Shown: positions 20,964 through 32,794 of the stretch, piece after piece
How the letters are laid out: each line of letters starts with the position of its first letter
How positions within the stretch are numbered: position 1 is the first letter of the stretch
Assembly: GCA_945859605.1 (NCBI GenBank)
Contig: OX243824.1
Coordinates: forward strand, 30,581,459-30,645,458
Reading direction: 5' to 3'
Length of the DNA: 64,000 bases
Source of the DNA: Lumbricus rubellus
Lineage: Eukaryota; Annelida; Clitellata; Crassiclitellata; Lumbricidae
The notes under the pieces: model-generated
The model's input: only the letters and a program-made list of their open reading frames with translations
Told to the model about the DNA's origin: nothing
Databases searched by the model: none
Position numbers and translations under genes: made by a program

Positions 20964-23415
20964 CAGGCTGATACTTGAAACAGAGGGTCTACCGTATTGG
21001 AAATGCTGGACCACTGGCAGAACAGACACGGGCCTCTAAGCAATCTGCAAGCTTTAAAAGAAATATTTAAAACACGAAGGGATAAATTGCAGGTACGATC
21101 TTAGGTATTCTATTTATTGCATTGTACGTATTATTACTCGACAATTTGCCAAGCGTCTCATACAGAGAAGCTCAGCTTGAAAGCACCCGAGGAATACAAA
21201 GTATTCATTATTGCCTTGTGCATAATTATTATGTGTTAATATAGCCTACTATGCATATACATGTAGCAGGCAGTGAGAGAGTGGAAGTATGGAATTGACC
21301 GGGAGCGGAGCGAATCCTAAATTTCCCAAGCAACGTCGGGCACCTCAGCTAGTCTGTTATAAACAAATAAAATTGACTTGTACTAGAAGCGATGATTGAT
21401 CATTATGCAACATCAGACTGCATAATTTTCCATTGTACGAGGCATTTTTAAATGTTTTAAACTTTGTGGTTCGAGGTTAACCTCTAAATATTGTCCGATT
21501 TTTATTAAACATTTTACAGAATTTGGTGGTTCCATAAACCTAGCAATTTGGTGGTGGGGGTGAGACGCGGAGAGTAGGCCTTACCATATTGTTTTACTAT
21601 AAGATAAAAACTCATTAAATTATACATGTATAATTATATGCTTTGTAAATTACTGACATTTATTTTCAGGCAGGCCATAAACATTAACAGTGTAAAGAAG
21701 CACTTTAAGCCAGATCTCAAATAATAATAGTATAAGCTTACATAGGCCTAATCATGCATCTATTCCATATATTTAATTATGTAGCCTATTTAGCCTATTA
21801 TATGCTGATATATTGCTTGCAATTTAATTAAATTTATTTTCAACTGTGCTAGATGCATGTATTGTTCAGAAGAACAGTTTGTAAACAGCAATTCTAATTT
21901 ATCTATGCACAATGTCTTGTGATTTTGTAATCGTTTGATGCATTTAAGTAATAGTTAGTGTTAACAGTGAGATTTGGTGAAGTATGTCCTTGAGTGGACG
22001 ATTAATAAACAATTTATTTAGATTTGAAAAGAGATGATGTGTTAATGTCACAATTAAATTGCAATTCTATTTAGAATAATTATAAATTGTGTAGTCCTAT
22101 TGAACATTTGCAACCAAAATTGCATTTTGTGTTATAATTGGAATTAGTGTTGTCGGACAATTTATGTAAAAGTAATGTTGTTTAATTTGCATTTCCATTT
22201 GGCACAATGTTTGAACATGTATATTGTATAAGATGTCAGATGAACTCTTTTAAGTTGTTAAAATTGAACATTGGCGAACACTTTGATGGCGTTTCTCGGA
22301 TGCTGTAAGTTTATTTTCATTGCATTATGCACCTTCGGTATAACTGTCGTCAACTACCGTTGAGTCATAGGACAATGTTAAACTTTGGAACAAATAAAAA
22401 TCTTATTTTTAGGCCTATTTTATTCTCTGTTGCTGACCGCATTCTAAGTTACAAAGGATACGCATGGGCATACATTGAAAGACAAGATTATAATCAGGAT
22501 AGGCCTACAGCAAACGAATTAGAAACATTCTTGGCATTCGACCGGCCTCCGCAAGAACTTCATCTGATACGACGTGTTGGTTGGTCACTGAAGTAGGCCT
22601 ACCTATAAAAGTTTGATTAAGTTGTCCTTTGCATCACGCCATCATAATAATATGTCGAGGCTAAGAAAATGAAGGAAGCCTACTGACACTTCACTCCTAT
22701 TTATTTCTTTATTCTACTAGTGGATAACACATTAATTGTTATAATAGTGAACAATATAACGGTTTATTATAACCGTTTATGTAATGCAATATAGGCCCTA
22801 GAAGGACCTATAGATGTAAACACCACCAGTATCAGCAGCAGCAGCAGTCAAATATTTATGGGGAGTGTCATTCTTGGGGAAAACTTCAAATCTTAAGATA
22901 ACTAGAACACGTAGCGTCATTGGCGGGTGCAGTTTACGCAAAAGGAATGATTTGATCCAAAACAAGTCTTCATGCGCAAATGCATGTATCACCACTTACC
23001 ACTTCAAATGCAAAAAACGTTCTGTATTTTCGTAAATTCATTTTATTAGTCATCAAACGGTAACCTCATCGGTTAATTATTTTATGTCAGCAAGAGTTTC
23101 TTCAATCTGTTTTTGATTTATCATGAGTTATTTTCACTAAATTAAACTTTTTAGCAAGAAAGCCCAGCGACTAATAAATGTGTAGTGAACATGTTGAGAA
23201 TTTTTGGTGAACCATTTGTCGGCGAACCAATAATGCTGTTGTGGATCAATTGTCGTGAATCAGTTCCTGGCCAGTGGCCAGTCCTCGCCACAGCCTACCA
23301 GTAGCCTAACTGTAGTGAAGAAATATATATCTCTTTGTCATTCTGTACCGAGTTGTGGTTGATCACACCCATCTGGTGTCGCACTTGATTATCAAAACAA
23401 TAATATTATTATAGG
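20964..23415. other. Downstream of channel gene; mostly unassigned
   Basis: Presumably contains the channel 3'UTR. A Helitron 3' tail is annotated separately at 21295-21352. The open frame at 22327-22596 is not supported as a gene. Confidence 0.4.
21295..21352 (+). mobile_element. Helitron 3' end fragment
   Basis: TTTCCCAAGCAACGTCGGG then CACCTCAGCTAG|T matches the 3' terminus of the minus-strand Helitron at 39081. CTAG is followed by T. No 5' end found. Confidence 0.6.
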
Positions 23416-23423
23416 CTTATACT

Positions 23424-23588
23424 CATGGGCGGAGTTTGGTTTTCGCTCTTGGGAGGGCTAACCCCGAATTTGGGCCTTCTTAGGGGGGCTAACCCCGAAA
23501 AAGGAGACCATTTTCATTGTAAAAAAGTTGAATCTGGGCCTTCTTGGGAGGCTTAGCTCCCCCTAGCCCCTGATAAACTCCGCCCATG
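23424..23588 (+). mobile_element. 165-bp MITE, copy 1
   Basis: Ends CATGGGCGGAGTTT...AAACTCCGCCCATG form the TIRs, and CTTATACT is duplicated exactly on both sides (23416-23423, 23589-23596). An 8-bp duplication suggests hAT-type mobilisation. The same element is at 58880-59044 in the opposite orientation. Confidence 0.9.
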
Positions 23589-23590
23589 CT

Positions 23591-23729
23591 TATACTGTGC
23601 AAACTTGTTGAGCATATTATTCGTTTAAACTCCGGTTGTCCTGTGAATTTTGAACTCCGCTATACTGTGCAAACTTGTTGAGCATATTATTCGTTTAAAC
23701 TCCGGTTGTCCTGTGAATTTTGAACTCCG
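23591..23729. repeat. Perfect 70-bp tandem duplication
   Basis: Unit starting TATACTGTGCAAACTTGTTG repeats at 23591 and 23661 with no visible difference. It begins inside the target duplication of the adjacent MITE. Confidence 0.9.
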
Positions 23730-23966
23730 AACCTCTCTCGAAGCAGTGCTCCTAAAGACATATTTGCCTGCTGCTTTATCGAACTCAATATGACATTGCA
23801 ACAGATGTGCATTGTTTTTGAAGAGTCCTAGAGAGCGCATGACCAGAACCATGAGTCAAGATTTTCTAATGCTTATCTGATTTACAGTCAAATAGCATAT
23901 TTTAGGGGCCTATATAAACATTATTAGAGGTGGTTGATATTAATGATATTACAGACTTGCCTATTC

Positions 23967-24010
<44 letters not shown>

Positions 24011-26518
24011 ATGATTATGTTATATAGGTCTATTATACAATCTCTATCAGTTTCTATCTACACCGGCAACATATTGAATCAGTTCAATGGAGACAGAAAC
24101 AGGAGCTGCATCGTTCGTATGGTTTGCGTTCGTTATGTAGACAAGTAAATCGGAATTCTTTTGAAAGACATAACGAGACAGTTCTACAAGAGAGATGTTC
24201 TTGTAAGTATTAATTCAACATCAACACAGACGTGGTTGCAGAGGGTTAAAGAGGGACGCACAGAACAGATAATTATGCGTCATTGGACATAATTATATGA
24301 ACCTGCCTGACGGCAGAGAACTAAAGAAGAAGAATACAGACGTGGACGCCTGCACAAAGTTTTGCAGGATAGGGCAGAACACGATGGTCAGCATTGGTCA
24401 CGGTTGATAATTTTTGGAGCAGGAATTTGAAATAATTATGCAAAGCCGGATATTAACCCATTATCTACCAACTTTTTTTGAACAATACTAACATTTTTCA
24501 ACGCGTCCTCAGTCCTGGCATGTTAACATAGGCACAATCAAGGTTTAAAATATTAATTATGGATACCTCAGAGGGAAAAAGTGGTGTCAAAGTGGTGCAG
24601 CCTGGGAGGGTGAATGGTAGTTAAGCAGTACTTTATATTACCAGGTATGCTTCGTGTCACCGAAGCAAGTCAAGTATCAGTTGCCATAAAATTCAGTTTA
24701 TGGCTAGATTATCAGGCAATAGCACGGCATTCACTAAAACGTTTTCATGTTTTGTCATGAAATGCATTGAATCAGTGCATATGAAATCCAACATAACACA
24801 TTGTACATACATTTTTATGTTTTGCTACAATGCTCACAATACCACTGAGTCGAGGGAATCAACAAGAAATGGACTGACTGGTTGAACTGATACTCCGCTG
24901 AGACATGCTCGAGGTTCACTGCTTGTGCTCTGCCTGGGTACCTATTCGTTCAAGTCCTAAATGTTCAGCTATCGAGATATAATTTCAGATATTCAGTTTA
25001 CACATGATTTGGCAAGATAATTTCGTTTGGTCGTTAAAAAATCTTTTATTTGAAAATTTAACATGTAACTTAAAAACCGTAGTGTACATTGCATTAAATT
25101 TAATTAAATATTCATTCGTTCATTTCGAAAATTTATATAGCGCCTCTTCAAGGAACCTACGTAGATGTATACGGCTTAAGAGCACATGTATGTGATGTAC
25201 AAAAACATACTGGCCTCGTTGGGTGGTCCTCTAGGCCTACTAAAGCCTCGTTCTCTGGGCTTTCAACTGCTGCGTGTGTAACGCCATTGTTATTTTAAGT
25301 TTGATTTATCGGTGCGACAACTCCACCCAACTAGCGCATTAATCATGGATTCTTGATCTGTTAAATAAACTACTGCTCTGTCCTCCGATTATCTAAAATA
25401 GCTCTTGATAGCAGAGATAGTGAGAGAAACATGTAATAATATTATCATAGAAGAATAAGCTTAGATATGGACAGACAGTGAGAGAAACACAGACAGACAG
25501 AGCTATAATCAGACACTATCCGATCATTGAAGAGTTAGGCTAATAATGATTATATAAATGTGAAGTAGACGCTGGCAACCTACAGTATAAGCACTGTCTT
25601 CTTCTTCACACGTAGAACTCGATGGAGGTCTAAAGTCCATGCATCTGCAACAGCGTGTCACATACAAGCTTATCTTGGGTGTGCTCTGAAATTAAATCAG
25701 TGCACGCCCTAAAATATAATTGTCCTGCATTCAGAAAGTCACAGAGACTTTACTCTCAATAAAGCCGATAATAATCATATTAGTCGGTGGTAGTTTATGG
25801 TGGTGGTGGTGGTTGTGACCCTGGTCAGTTCTACCTGAAGATCCACAGGATTCAAACTGGCAAACATCGAAGACGCTACGGTATATTTACCAGCAATATG
25901 TCTAGGCCTACAATAATATTCGTTTTATCTTATTTCAATCTCGATGTGCGTTCAATAAATAATCTCCAATTAATTCTTTTAATTAGTCTACATCAAAATC
26001 AAGTTCATCAAATAACTATTTATAAAGGAATCAACCGTTTTGCGTTGTACACAAAAAAGCATCCATTAAATGTTGTGACTAACCGATTCAGTCCACAATG
26101 TGGTAGTTAGGGCTGGGTGGTTTGGGTGTAAAAATGAAATGATGCATTAGGAGTCAGGACTAATAGCATATGATGTAAGAACTACATTGTAATGTAGGCT
26201 ATTGGCAGTCCATAACCAGCCATTAAAGCTCACAACTCTTCTTCCCACCTCTTAGTCAGTTGATTCGTTTGCTTGTGGGTCTGCTCACTGTCGCCTAAAC
26301 ATATCCTCCAAATATAATCTTGACTACGTCCTTGTCAGTCCATAACTTCTGAAAATATGTGGGATTGCATGGCTTCTTTGAATGAAACTATAATAGATCT
26401 AATCCAAGAGAAAGAGTCAAGAGTTATAACAAAGAACTCGGTGTGTTTTTTACTCGTACCTTGCATCTGCATCGAAATCACAAAGTGATTTCTGTTACTA
26501 TTAATTTGTTAAATTTAG
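23730..26518. other. Intergenic, nothing recognised
   Basis: Apart from the (TA)n run, no repeat family or exon can be supported. Short open frames here show no conserved pattern. Confidence 0.4.
23968..24004. repeat. (TA)n microsatellite
   Basis: Pure TA run. Confidence 0.95.
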
Positions 26519-26559
26519 GTGAGAAAAGAAGAAACAAGTGAGACAGGAACTCAGATGAA

Positions 26560-27627
26560 ATGGTCGAACGAACTCATACTCTACTGTGTGCACTGTCAGT
26601 CTTAACAATAATAATAATTTTTGTGGTGATGAGCAGCACGTTCTGGTTGAATGGTTCTGATTTACTGGAAAAAATACGCAAAACAGTTGGCGATGATAAC
26701 TTAAACAATGAAGATTCCTGGATCCTCGCTCAACAAGCAGTAGATTTTCGTGTCATTGTCATTACATTCAACCGACATAAATCACTTGGAAAACTGTTGA
26801 CAACTGTTGACGATATTGTGTTGGATGGAGATCGTGGATGTCTCGAAATATGGATCGATAGGAACAAACAGAACGAAGTTCACAACGAGACTCTTGCAGT
26901 CGCCAATGCATTCAGATGGAAACAAGGACCAACTAAAGTCTACGTTCAAAAAGAACACGTGGGAATCTACGGTCAATGGATCGAAACATGGAAACCACCA
27001 CAGGATGACGATGCTACAGAAATTGCTTTGATTTTAGAAGACGATTTAAGTGTCTCTAAATATGTTTACCGCTGGCTAAGAGCAGTTCATTCATTTTATG
27101 GTCACATGGAAGATTTTGGTGGGGCAACTTTGCAAAGTGACGAGGTTTTGTCACACGACGGTTCACTTAGGCATCTCAAAGTGCGAAAGCAAGAAACTGT
27201 GTTCATGTACAAGTGCATTGGAACTTGGGGATTCTCACCCAAAGCATCTGTGTGGAAATCTTTCCAAGAATGGTATTCAATACACATTAAAAAGCCAGAT
27301 TTCCATCCCTATGTTCCGGGTATTGTGCCAACTCAATGGTATCAAGGATTCGAGAAATCAGGAAGAGCTGACTCAATGTGGGAAATGTGGTTCATATACT
27401 TTGCTTACCGAGAAAAACTATACACCTTATATAGCAACCTGAACGAGTACAACCGCGATGGAAAGTCTTGCCTAAGCATTAATCGTCGAGAAGTTGGTCT
27501 TCATTATGAAGCTAAAGGCAGAGAAGATATGTGCAAGCTGTTGGATATTTGGAATCCAGATTTTAAACGTTTCTCTAGAAATATCACAAGACTTGATTGG
27601 AATGGAAAGGAAATTCACGAGTACTAA
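26560..27627 (+). CDS. Type II membrane GT-A-like glycosyltransferase, copy 1
   Basis: 355 residues in one coding exon. A splice acceptor TTTAG (26514-26518) lies just upstream, implying a 5'UTR intron. A single membrane anchor near residues 9-30 (ALSVLTIIIIFVVM) suggests a Golgi type II protein. The fold-defining parts look like a nucleotide-sugar GT-A domain: FRVIVITFNRHKSLGKLL, LEIWIDRN and the DxD-like ALILEDDLSVSKYVYRW. N-glycosylation sequons occur (NGSD, NETL, NITR). Substrate is unknown; resemblance to GNT-I/POMGNT-like proteins is only general. A paralogue lies at 49162-50217, and the Polinton sits between the two. Confidence 0.75.
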   Translation: MVERTHTLLCALSVLTIIIIFVVMSSTFWLNGSDLLEKIRKTVGDDNLNNEDSWILAQQAVDFRVIVITFNRHKSLGKLLTTVDDIVLDGDRGCLEIWIDRNKQNEVHNETLAVANAFRWKQGPTKVYVQKEHVGIYGQWIETWKPPQDDDATEIALILEDDLSVSKYVYRWLRAVHSFYGHMEDFGGATLQSDEVLSHDGSLRHLKVRKQETVFMYKCIGTWGFSPKASVWKSFQEWYSIHIKKPDFHPYVPGIVPTQWYQGFEKSGRADSMWEMWFIYFAYREKLYTLYSNLNEYNRDGKSCLSINRREVGLHYEAKGREDMCKLLDIWNPDFKRFSRNITRLDWNGKEIHEY

Positions 27628-27940
27628 AATATGGCAAGTTTTGTGTCTGCACCAATAATTATGTAAAGAAGTGCAAGAAGGGCTTAGCATGATATTGTCA
27701 AGTGCGGGAATGCGTCTATAGAACCAATTCTCAGTGCTAACTAGAGATTACATCTTTACACTTCGGGACAATGTTCCATATCTCCATATCGTTACCAGAA
27801 CTATAGCTTATTCGAAAAATATATATTCGCAACTACAATAGTTTTACTATTATCATGATTGTGTTTAAAGAGTCGCTGCTATAAATATGCTAATTAATAA
27901 AATTAATTAAAATTGTGAGGCAATGGGCAAAATTCAAAAA
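27628..27940. other. 3' flank of glycosyltransferase copy 1
   Basis: The first roughly 80 bp align with the sequence after the second copy (presumed 3'UTR). Nothing else recognised. Confidence 0.5.
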
Positions 27941-28629
27941 TCGGCGCTGTCTGAATCCAAGTAAGACGCAGCTCATCTGGCTTGGCACTCGCCAACAACT
28001 TCGCTTGATTGGCCAATTTTTACAGAAAGATTTCCCATCTTTTCTTTCCAGTCATGCGTTTGAGACTTTGGAGTAATCCCGGACAGCACTCTTACCTATT
28101 CTCCGCACTTTGATAATCTCACTCAAATCTTCCTACTTTCATCTGAGGCGTCTTATAGCAATGCGTCGCTCCGTCTCCTTCTCTGTCTCTACTTCAATTG
28201 TTCATGGCTTCGTCTGCTCCCGAATCGACTAATTAATATTGTAACTCGCTATTGGTTGGTCTTCCAAAAGTTCGCCTTTCCCCTCTCAGTCTGTCCTTAA
28301 CGCTGCGTCGCTCATCACACATCTCTGCTTTTATGTTTGATCACCTTCATTGGCTTCGCCTTATTGCTTGGGTTCCAGGGTTGTTTTAAGGAATTTTTAG
28401 AACTGCACAACTCCTTCTTTCCTTTCCCATCATTCATGGTATATGACTTCCAATCTGAAGACAATAACCTTTTTAAAACTAATTTTAACTGCACAGAAGT
28501 ACTTCTACGACTGCACATTTAGTGTACAACTGCACGTTTAAAAAGCCCTGTCGGTTTCAACCTAAGGTTCTGACATTAATTAACCGGTCTTGTAATGACC
28601 AAGCTACCAATTACTATCTAAGAGACCTC
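27941..28629 (+). mobile_element. CR1-like LINE, left part (split by the Polinton)
   Basis: Broken frames show pieces of the RT thumb/C-terminal region (VIPDSTLTYSPHFDNLT, RLINIVTR, FDHLHWL, and finally ATNYYLRDL). The sequence breaks at GACCTC where the Polinton begins and resumes at 45966 in the logically next part of the same protein. Confidence 0.65.
28624..28629 (+). repeat. Target-site duplication, left
   Basis: GACCTC, identical to 45966-45971. Confidence 0.93.
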
Positions 28630-28822
28630 AGTAGAACAGGAAGAAGGCATTTGACTCATTTGACCAATATAGCCTTCAGTTTCGTCCATTTGACCAATAT
28701 AGCCTTCAGTTTCGTCCATCTGACCTATATAGCCTTCAGTTTCGTCCATCTGACCAATACCAGCCTAAAAAATTGAGTGCCCGCGCAGTTTGACCAATAC
28801 TAGCCTTACTTTTTCGTATTCA
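28630..28822 (+). repeat. Polinton left terminal inverted repeat
   Basis: 193 bp, reverse complement of 45773-45965 by eye. It contains three copies of a 30-bp subrepeat (GACCAATATAGCCTTCAGTT + TCGTCCAT) plus degenerate copies (GACCAATACCAGCC, GACCAATACTAGCC). Further relaxed copies continue just inside. Confidence 0.93.
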
Positions 28823-28892
28823 GCCAATGCTAGCCTTACTTTTTTAATTAGACGTCCGGCGTAAAAAAAGTAAAAAAAAAATTTCTCTGGCG

Positions 28893-28901
28893 TATATAAA
28901 A
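28893..28901 (+). promoter_or_regulatory. TATA-box-like element before PolB
   Basis: GTATATAAAA lies about 20 bp before ATG 28913, directly inside the left terminus. Confidence 0.4.
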
Positions 28902-28912
28902 TAACTGAAAAA

Positions 28913-30040
28913 ATGGATTATATTACTCGGTCTAAAGACAAGATATCCCAATATAAAATGAACTACTCATCGTATAATCTGAAAGAATTACGACAAATTC
29001 CTAAACAGAGAGGACAAAGAGGATACTCGAGTTTGCGAAAAGCGGAACTCATAGCGTTCATATCGCAGGGAGATCGACTAGGCGCTCGGGCTCAGGTCAA
29101 CAAAACACCAGCGCATACTCCCGCCACTGTGCGAGAATTGCGGGAAATTGCAAAAAAGAGAGGTGTGCGAGGATACTCGAGATTAGCAAAAGCGGAACTT
29201 ACGGCATTCTTGACTACTAAGCTTACTTGGAAATTTTTGCATCCGGGGAAAAATAAAATAGTTTTTTCGGATTGGCTGACTAGCGAGATTAGTCAGTTAC
29301 CTCCGCAAATAAAACCGCCCATTCATAGGTTCAAACTTCGAGAGACTGCGGCGGCTATCAAAGGGTTTACAAAAAGATACACGATCGATGGCGACGGCAG
29401 GATCGATGTTGCAACTTTTCTCAAGGCTGTAAGACCGCAGGTAGTTAGGCTGCTAGCGAAAAATCGAGGGGTAAAAGTTCAACTCGATCTCATGTGCGTA
29501 ATGGAGAAAGTAGATATGAAAACCGGCGAAGTAGTAACGGCCGAGCCTAATTTCAAATCAAAGAGTGATATTATTTTAGAAGCAACCGATGTGCGGGAAA
29601 TATATACCAACGCAGCGGATAAAATTAAGGAGAGTATGGCCAGTTTTCAAATGCGGGGGAGTAATTGGAGATTCAAAACCGTTTTGAAGTTGGATATCGA
29701 TACAGTGGTATATAAACCATTGAAAGGAAGTTCTTATATTCCACTTCCAGATTATTTAGCGAATAAAAAGGCTATTATTAATATGAAGAACGAAGACGAT
29801 GAATGCTTCAAGTGGTGTGTAACGCGAGCTGTAAACCCCGTCGACAAAAATACAGAAAGAATTACGAAAGAATTAATTAGACAGTCTGAGGAACTCAATT
29901 GGTCCGGTATTGAATTCCCAGTAGCAGCGGATGCTAATGTGATAGGTAAGTTTGAGAGAAATAATAATATTAGTGTTAATGTTTTTGGTTACGAGAAAGA
30001 TGTGAATGTATTCCCACTATATATATATATCAAAGCATGA
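28913..30040 (+). pseudogene. Polinton PolB, N-terminal part with two SAP-like modules
   Basis: 375 codons. Two helix-strand-helix repeats resembling SAP DNA-binding modules: LKELRQIPKQRGQRGYSSL (about 25-50) and VRELREIAKKRGVRGYSRL (about 72-98). A polymerase-associated N-terminal region follows, including the conserved INMKNEDDECFKWCVTRA. The frame terminates shortly after an (AT)n tract at about 30018-30032, and the polymerase continues in the frame of the next entry. Either this copy is broken here or the assembly has an indel. Protein-primed replication of the element is the expected role. Confidence 0.8.
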
Positions 30041-32462
30041 GAATGATAGGTGCGTGGATCTATTACTCATTTCTGATGGGGAAAAGAAGCATTATTGCTG
30101 GATCAAGAATTTTAATAGATTGCTAGCGCTGCGAACAGAAAAATCCCATAATTCAATGCACTATTGCAGAAGATGTTTAATCGGTTACAGAAAAGTAGAA
30201 TCGCTTCACAAACATACTGAGTACTGTTCGCAGCAGGACGCCCAACGAATAGAACTTCCAGAACCTGGGACTATGCTAAGTTTTACACATTATTATAGAA
30301 AGATGCGTGTACCGTTTTTGTATTTTGCCGACTTTGAATCGTTCATCAAACCTATCGGTACATGTCAACCCGTTCCTAGCACGTCTTACACCAACAAGTA
30401 TCAAAAACATACGCCCAGCTCGTTTTGTTATCATTTGAAATGCTTCGACGATGATGTTTATTCCCAAGAGCCGGTGAGGTTTACAGCTGAAAACGAAGAC
30501 GATGATGTTGCTCAGTTATTCATAGACTCTATCGAAGAAAATGTAAAACGAATATACAACGAGTTCAAATTCCCCAAGAAGATGATATTCGGCAAAACTG
30601 AACAGAAATGTTATGATGAAGCTGTCAGCTGCCATATCTGTGGGGGAGAGTTGCGTGAAGATCGAGTTCGAGATCACTGTCATTTGACTGGAAAATTTAG
30701 AGGTGCCGCTCACAACCTTTGTAATCTGAAATACAAAGTCCCCAAGTTCTTCCCTGTCGTATTTCACAATTTGACCGGTTATGACAGCCATTTATTTATC
30801 AAGAAATTACGAGGTGAACACGGCGAGAAAATCAAATGCATTCCCTGCAACGAAGAAAAGTATATCTCATTCAGCAGAGAGGTCGTCGTCGATAAATTTG
30901 TCGACAAAGATGGAAAAGAGCGAGAAGTCAAGCGCGAATTACGTTTCATCGATAGTTTTAGATTCATGCCCTCGAGTCTCGACGCGTTATCGAAAAATCT
31001 TCAGAAAGACCAGTGCAAGAATTTAGGGAAATTTTTTGAAGGTGAGAAGCTGGATCTTTTACTCAGAAAAGGCGTTTACCCGTATGATTACGTCGATGGT
31101 GTTGAAAGATTAAACGAAACCGAATTGCCGCCGAAACATGCCTTCTATTCAAAACTAAACGATTCGGGTATTAGTGAAAAAGATTACAAGCATGCGAAAA
31201 CGGTATGGGACAAATTTGAATGCAAAACATTACGCCAATATCACGACTTGTACAATTTATCGGATGTTCTATTATTAGCGGATGTATTCGAAAACTTTAG
31301 AGACGTCTGTATGAAGAACTACAACCTAGATCCCGCGTGGTATTATACTTCGCCCGGACTTGCTTGGGACGCGGCGTTGAAGACGACTGGTGTAGAGTTG
31401 GAGTTGTTGAGTGACTACGATATGTTGCTGATGATCAAGCAGGGAATAAGAGGAGGTGTCAGCACGATTTCACATCGATACGCGAAAGCGAACAACGAGT
31501 ACATGGGAGAAGCTTTCAATCCCACCCAGCATTCAGTATTCATTCCATACTTGGACGCGAACAACTTGTACGGATGGGCGATGAGCAAGCCGCTACCAAC
31601 TCATGGGTTTGAATGGATGAACGATGACGAATTGAATGATTGGAGAAACATTACCGAACGAGATGGAGTGGGATGTGTGTTAGAAGTCGACTTAGAATAT
31701 CCAAAGGAATTACACGACCTGCACAATGATTATCCTCTAGCCCCCGAGAGTGTAAAACCCGCGGGATCAAATGTGGCGAAACTCATTCCAAACTTGAACG
31801 ATAAAAAGAAGTACGTCGTTCATTACGGAAATTTAAAATTGTACGAACGTCTCGGATTGAAAATCGTAAAAATACATCGGGGAATAAAATTCGTGGAAAG
31901 TGCCTGGCTGAAAAAGTATATCGATCTGAATACCAACCTGAGAACGAAAGCTACGAACGATTTTGAGAAAGACTTTTTCAAACTGATGAACAATAGCGTT
32001 TTCGGTAAAACAATGGAAGCTATCGAGAATCGAGTTGACATACGATTGGTGAGTGATGAGAAGGAAGCTATCAAGCTAGTCGCGAAAACTAATTACGACA
32101 GACGAACTATTTTCGATGAAAACCTCATCGCCGTTCACATGAAAAAGACCAAGTTGTTTTACAACAAGCCGATATATCTAGGAATGTGTATATTAGACAC
32201 CAGTAAGACGCTCATGTATGATTTTCATTATAATTACATCAAGGCCAAGTACGGAGATAGGGCCAAGCTATTATTCACCGATACCGATTCTTTGGCGTAT
32301 GAAATTAAAACGGAAGACTTCTACAAAGATATTTCCCCCGACGTCCAAAGTATGTTCGATACTTCAGACTATCCGAGAGATCACCCGTCAGGTATAGAAT
32401 CCGGCGTTAATAAAAAAAGTGGTTGGTATGTTCAAAGACGAGGCCGCGGGAAAACAGATTGA
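30006..32462 (+). pseudogene. Polinton protein-primed DNA polymerase B, core
   Basis: About 818 codons after the first frame change. A Cys/His cluster (CRRC...HKHTEYC, residues 54-74) precedes the exonuclease motifs: ExoI FADFESF (about 108), ExoII FHNLTGYDSHLF (about 252), ExoIII YHDLYNLSDVLLLADVF (about 411). Between them sits DHCHLTGKFRGAAHNLC (about 222-238), a zinc motif typical of these polymerases. Polymerase motifs: A YLDANNLYGWAM (about 514), B KLMNNSVFGKT (about 658), C FTDTDSLAYE (about 756). All catalytic acidic residues are present. The frame is lost at an A7 run near 32409-32415. The first few codons (30006 on) overlap the upstream frame and are not native. Confidence 0.9.
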
Positions 32463-32778
32463 AGAATTTGTCGGACTGCGATCCAAGTTGTACTCTTACA
32501 AGATGGCGGGTGAAGACTACAAGAAATGTAAAGGTGTGAAAAAGAACGTCGTCAAGAAATCAATCACTCACGCAGATTACAAAGACTGCGTGTTTACGAA
32601 AAGACAACAGTCGAGAGCGATGAACGTCATTCGATCCTACCGCCATGAAATTTACACCGAAGAAGTAAATAAAATAGCCCTGTCTGCCGACGACGACAAA
32701 AGAGTAATAATGGACGATGGGATTCATACCCTAGCCTATGGGCACTACACGCTGAAAACTAAACAAAATAAAGAATAA
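32419..32778 (+). pseudogene. Polinton PolB, C-terminal part
   Basis: Continues the polymerase after the A7 run, with the thumb-region signature MFKDEAAGKQIEEFVGLRSK followed by LYSYKM. It ends HYTLKTKQNKE-stop, 16 bp before the next gene. The shift direction is +1, so it does not fit a classical -1 slippage signal. An indel in this copy or in the assembly is likelier. Confidence 0.85.
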
Positions 32779-32794
32779 TTTACACTAATATAAA

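Noticed and set aside
22327..22596. 89-codon open frame
   Set aside because: No recognisable motif, no splice or promoter context.
28337..28776. Open frames left of the Polinton
   Set aside because: One lies in the decayed LINE, the other is a translation of TIR subrepeats.
28630..28830. CRISPR- or satellite-like 30-bp subrepeats
   Set aside because: They are part of the Polinton TIR and mirrored at the other end.
32409..32415. Programmed -1 frameshift in PolB
   Set aside because: The downstream frame is +1, not -1, and the polymerase is normally one frame; an indel is simpler.
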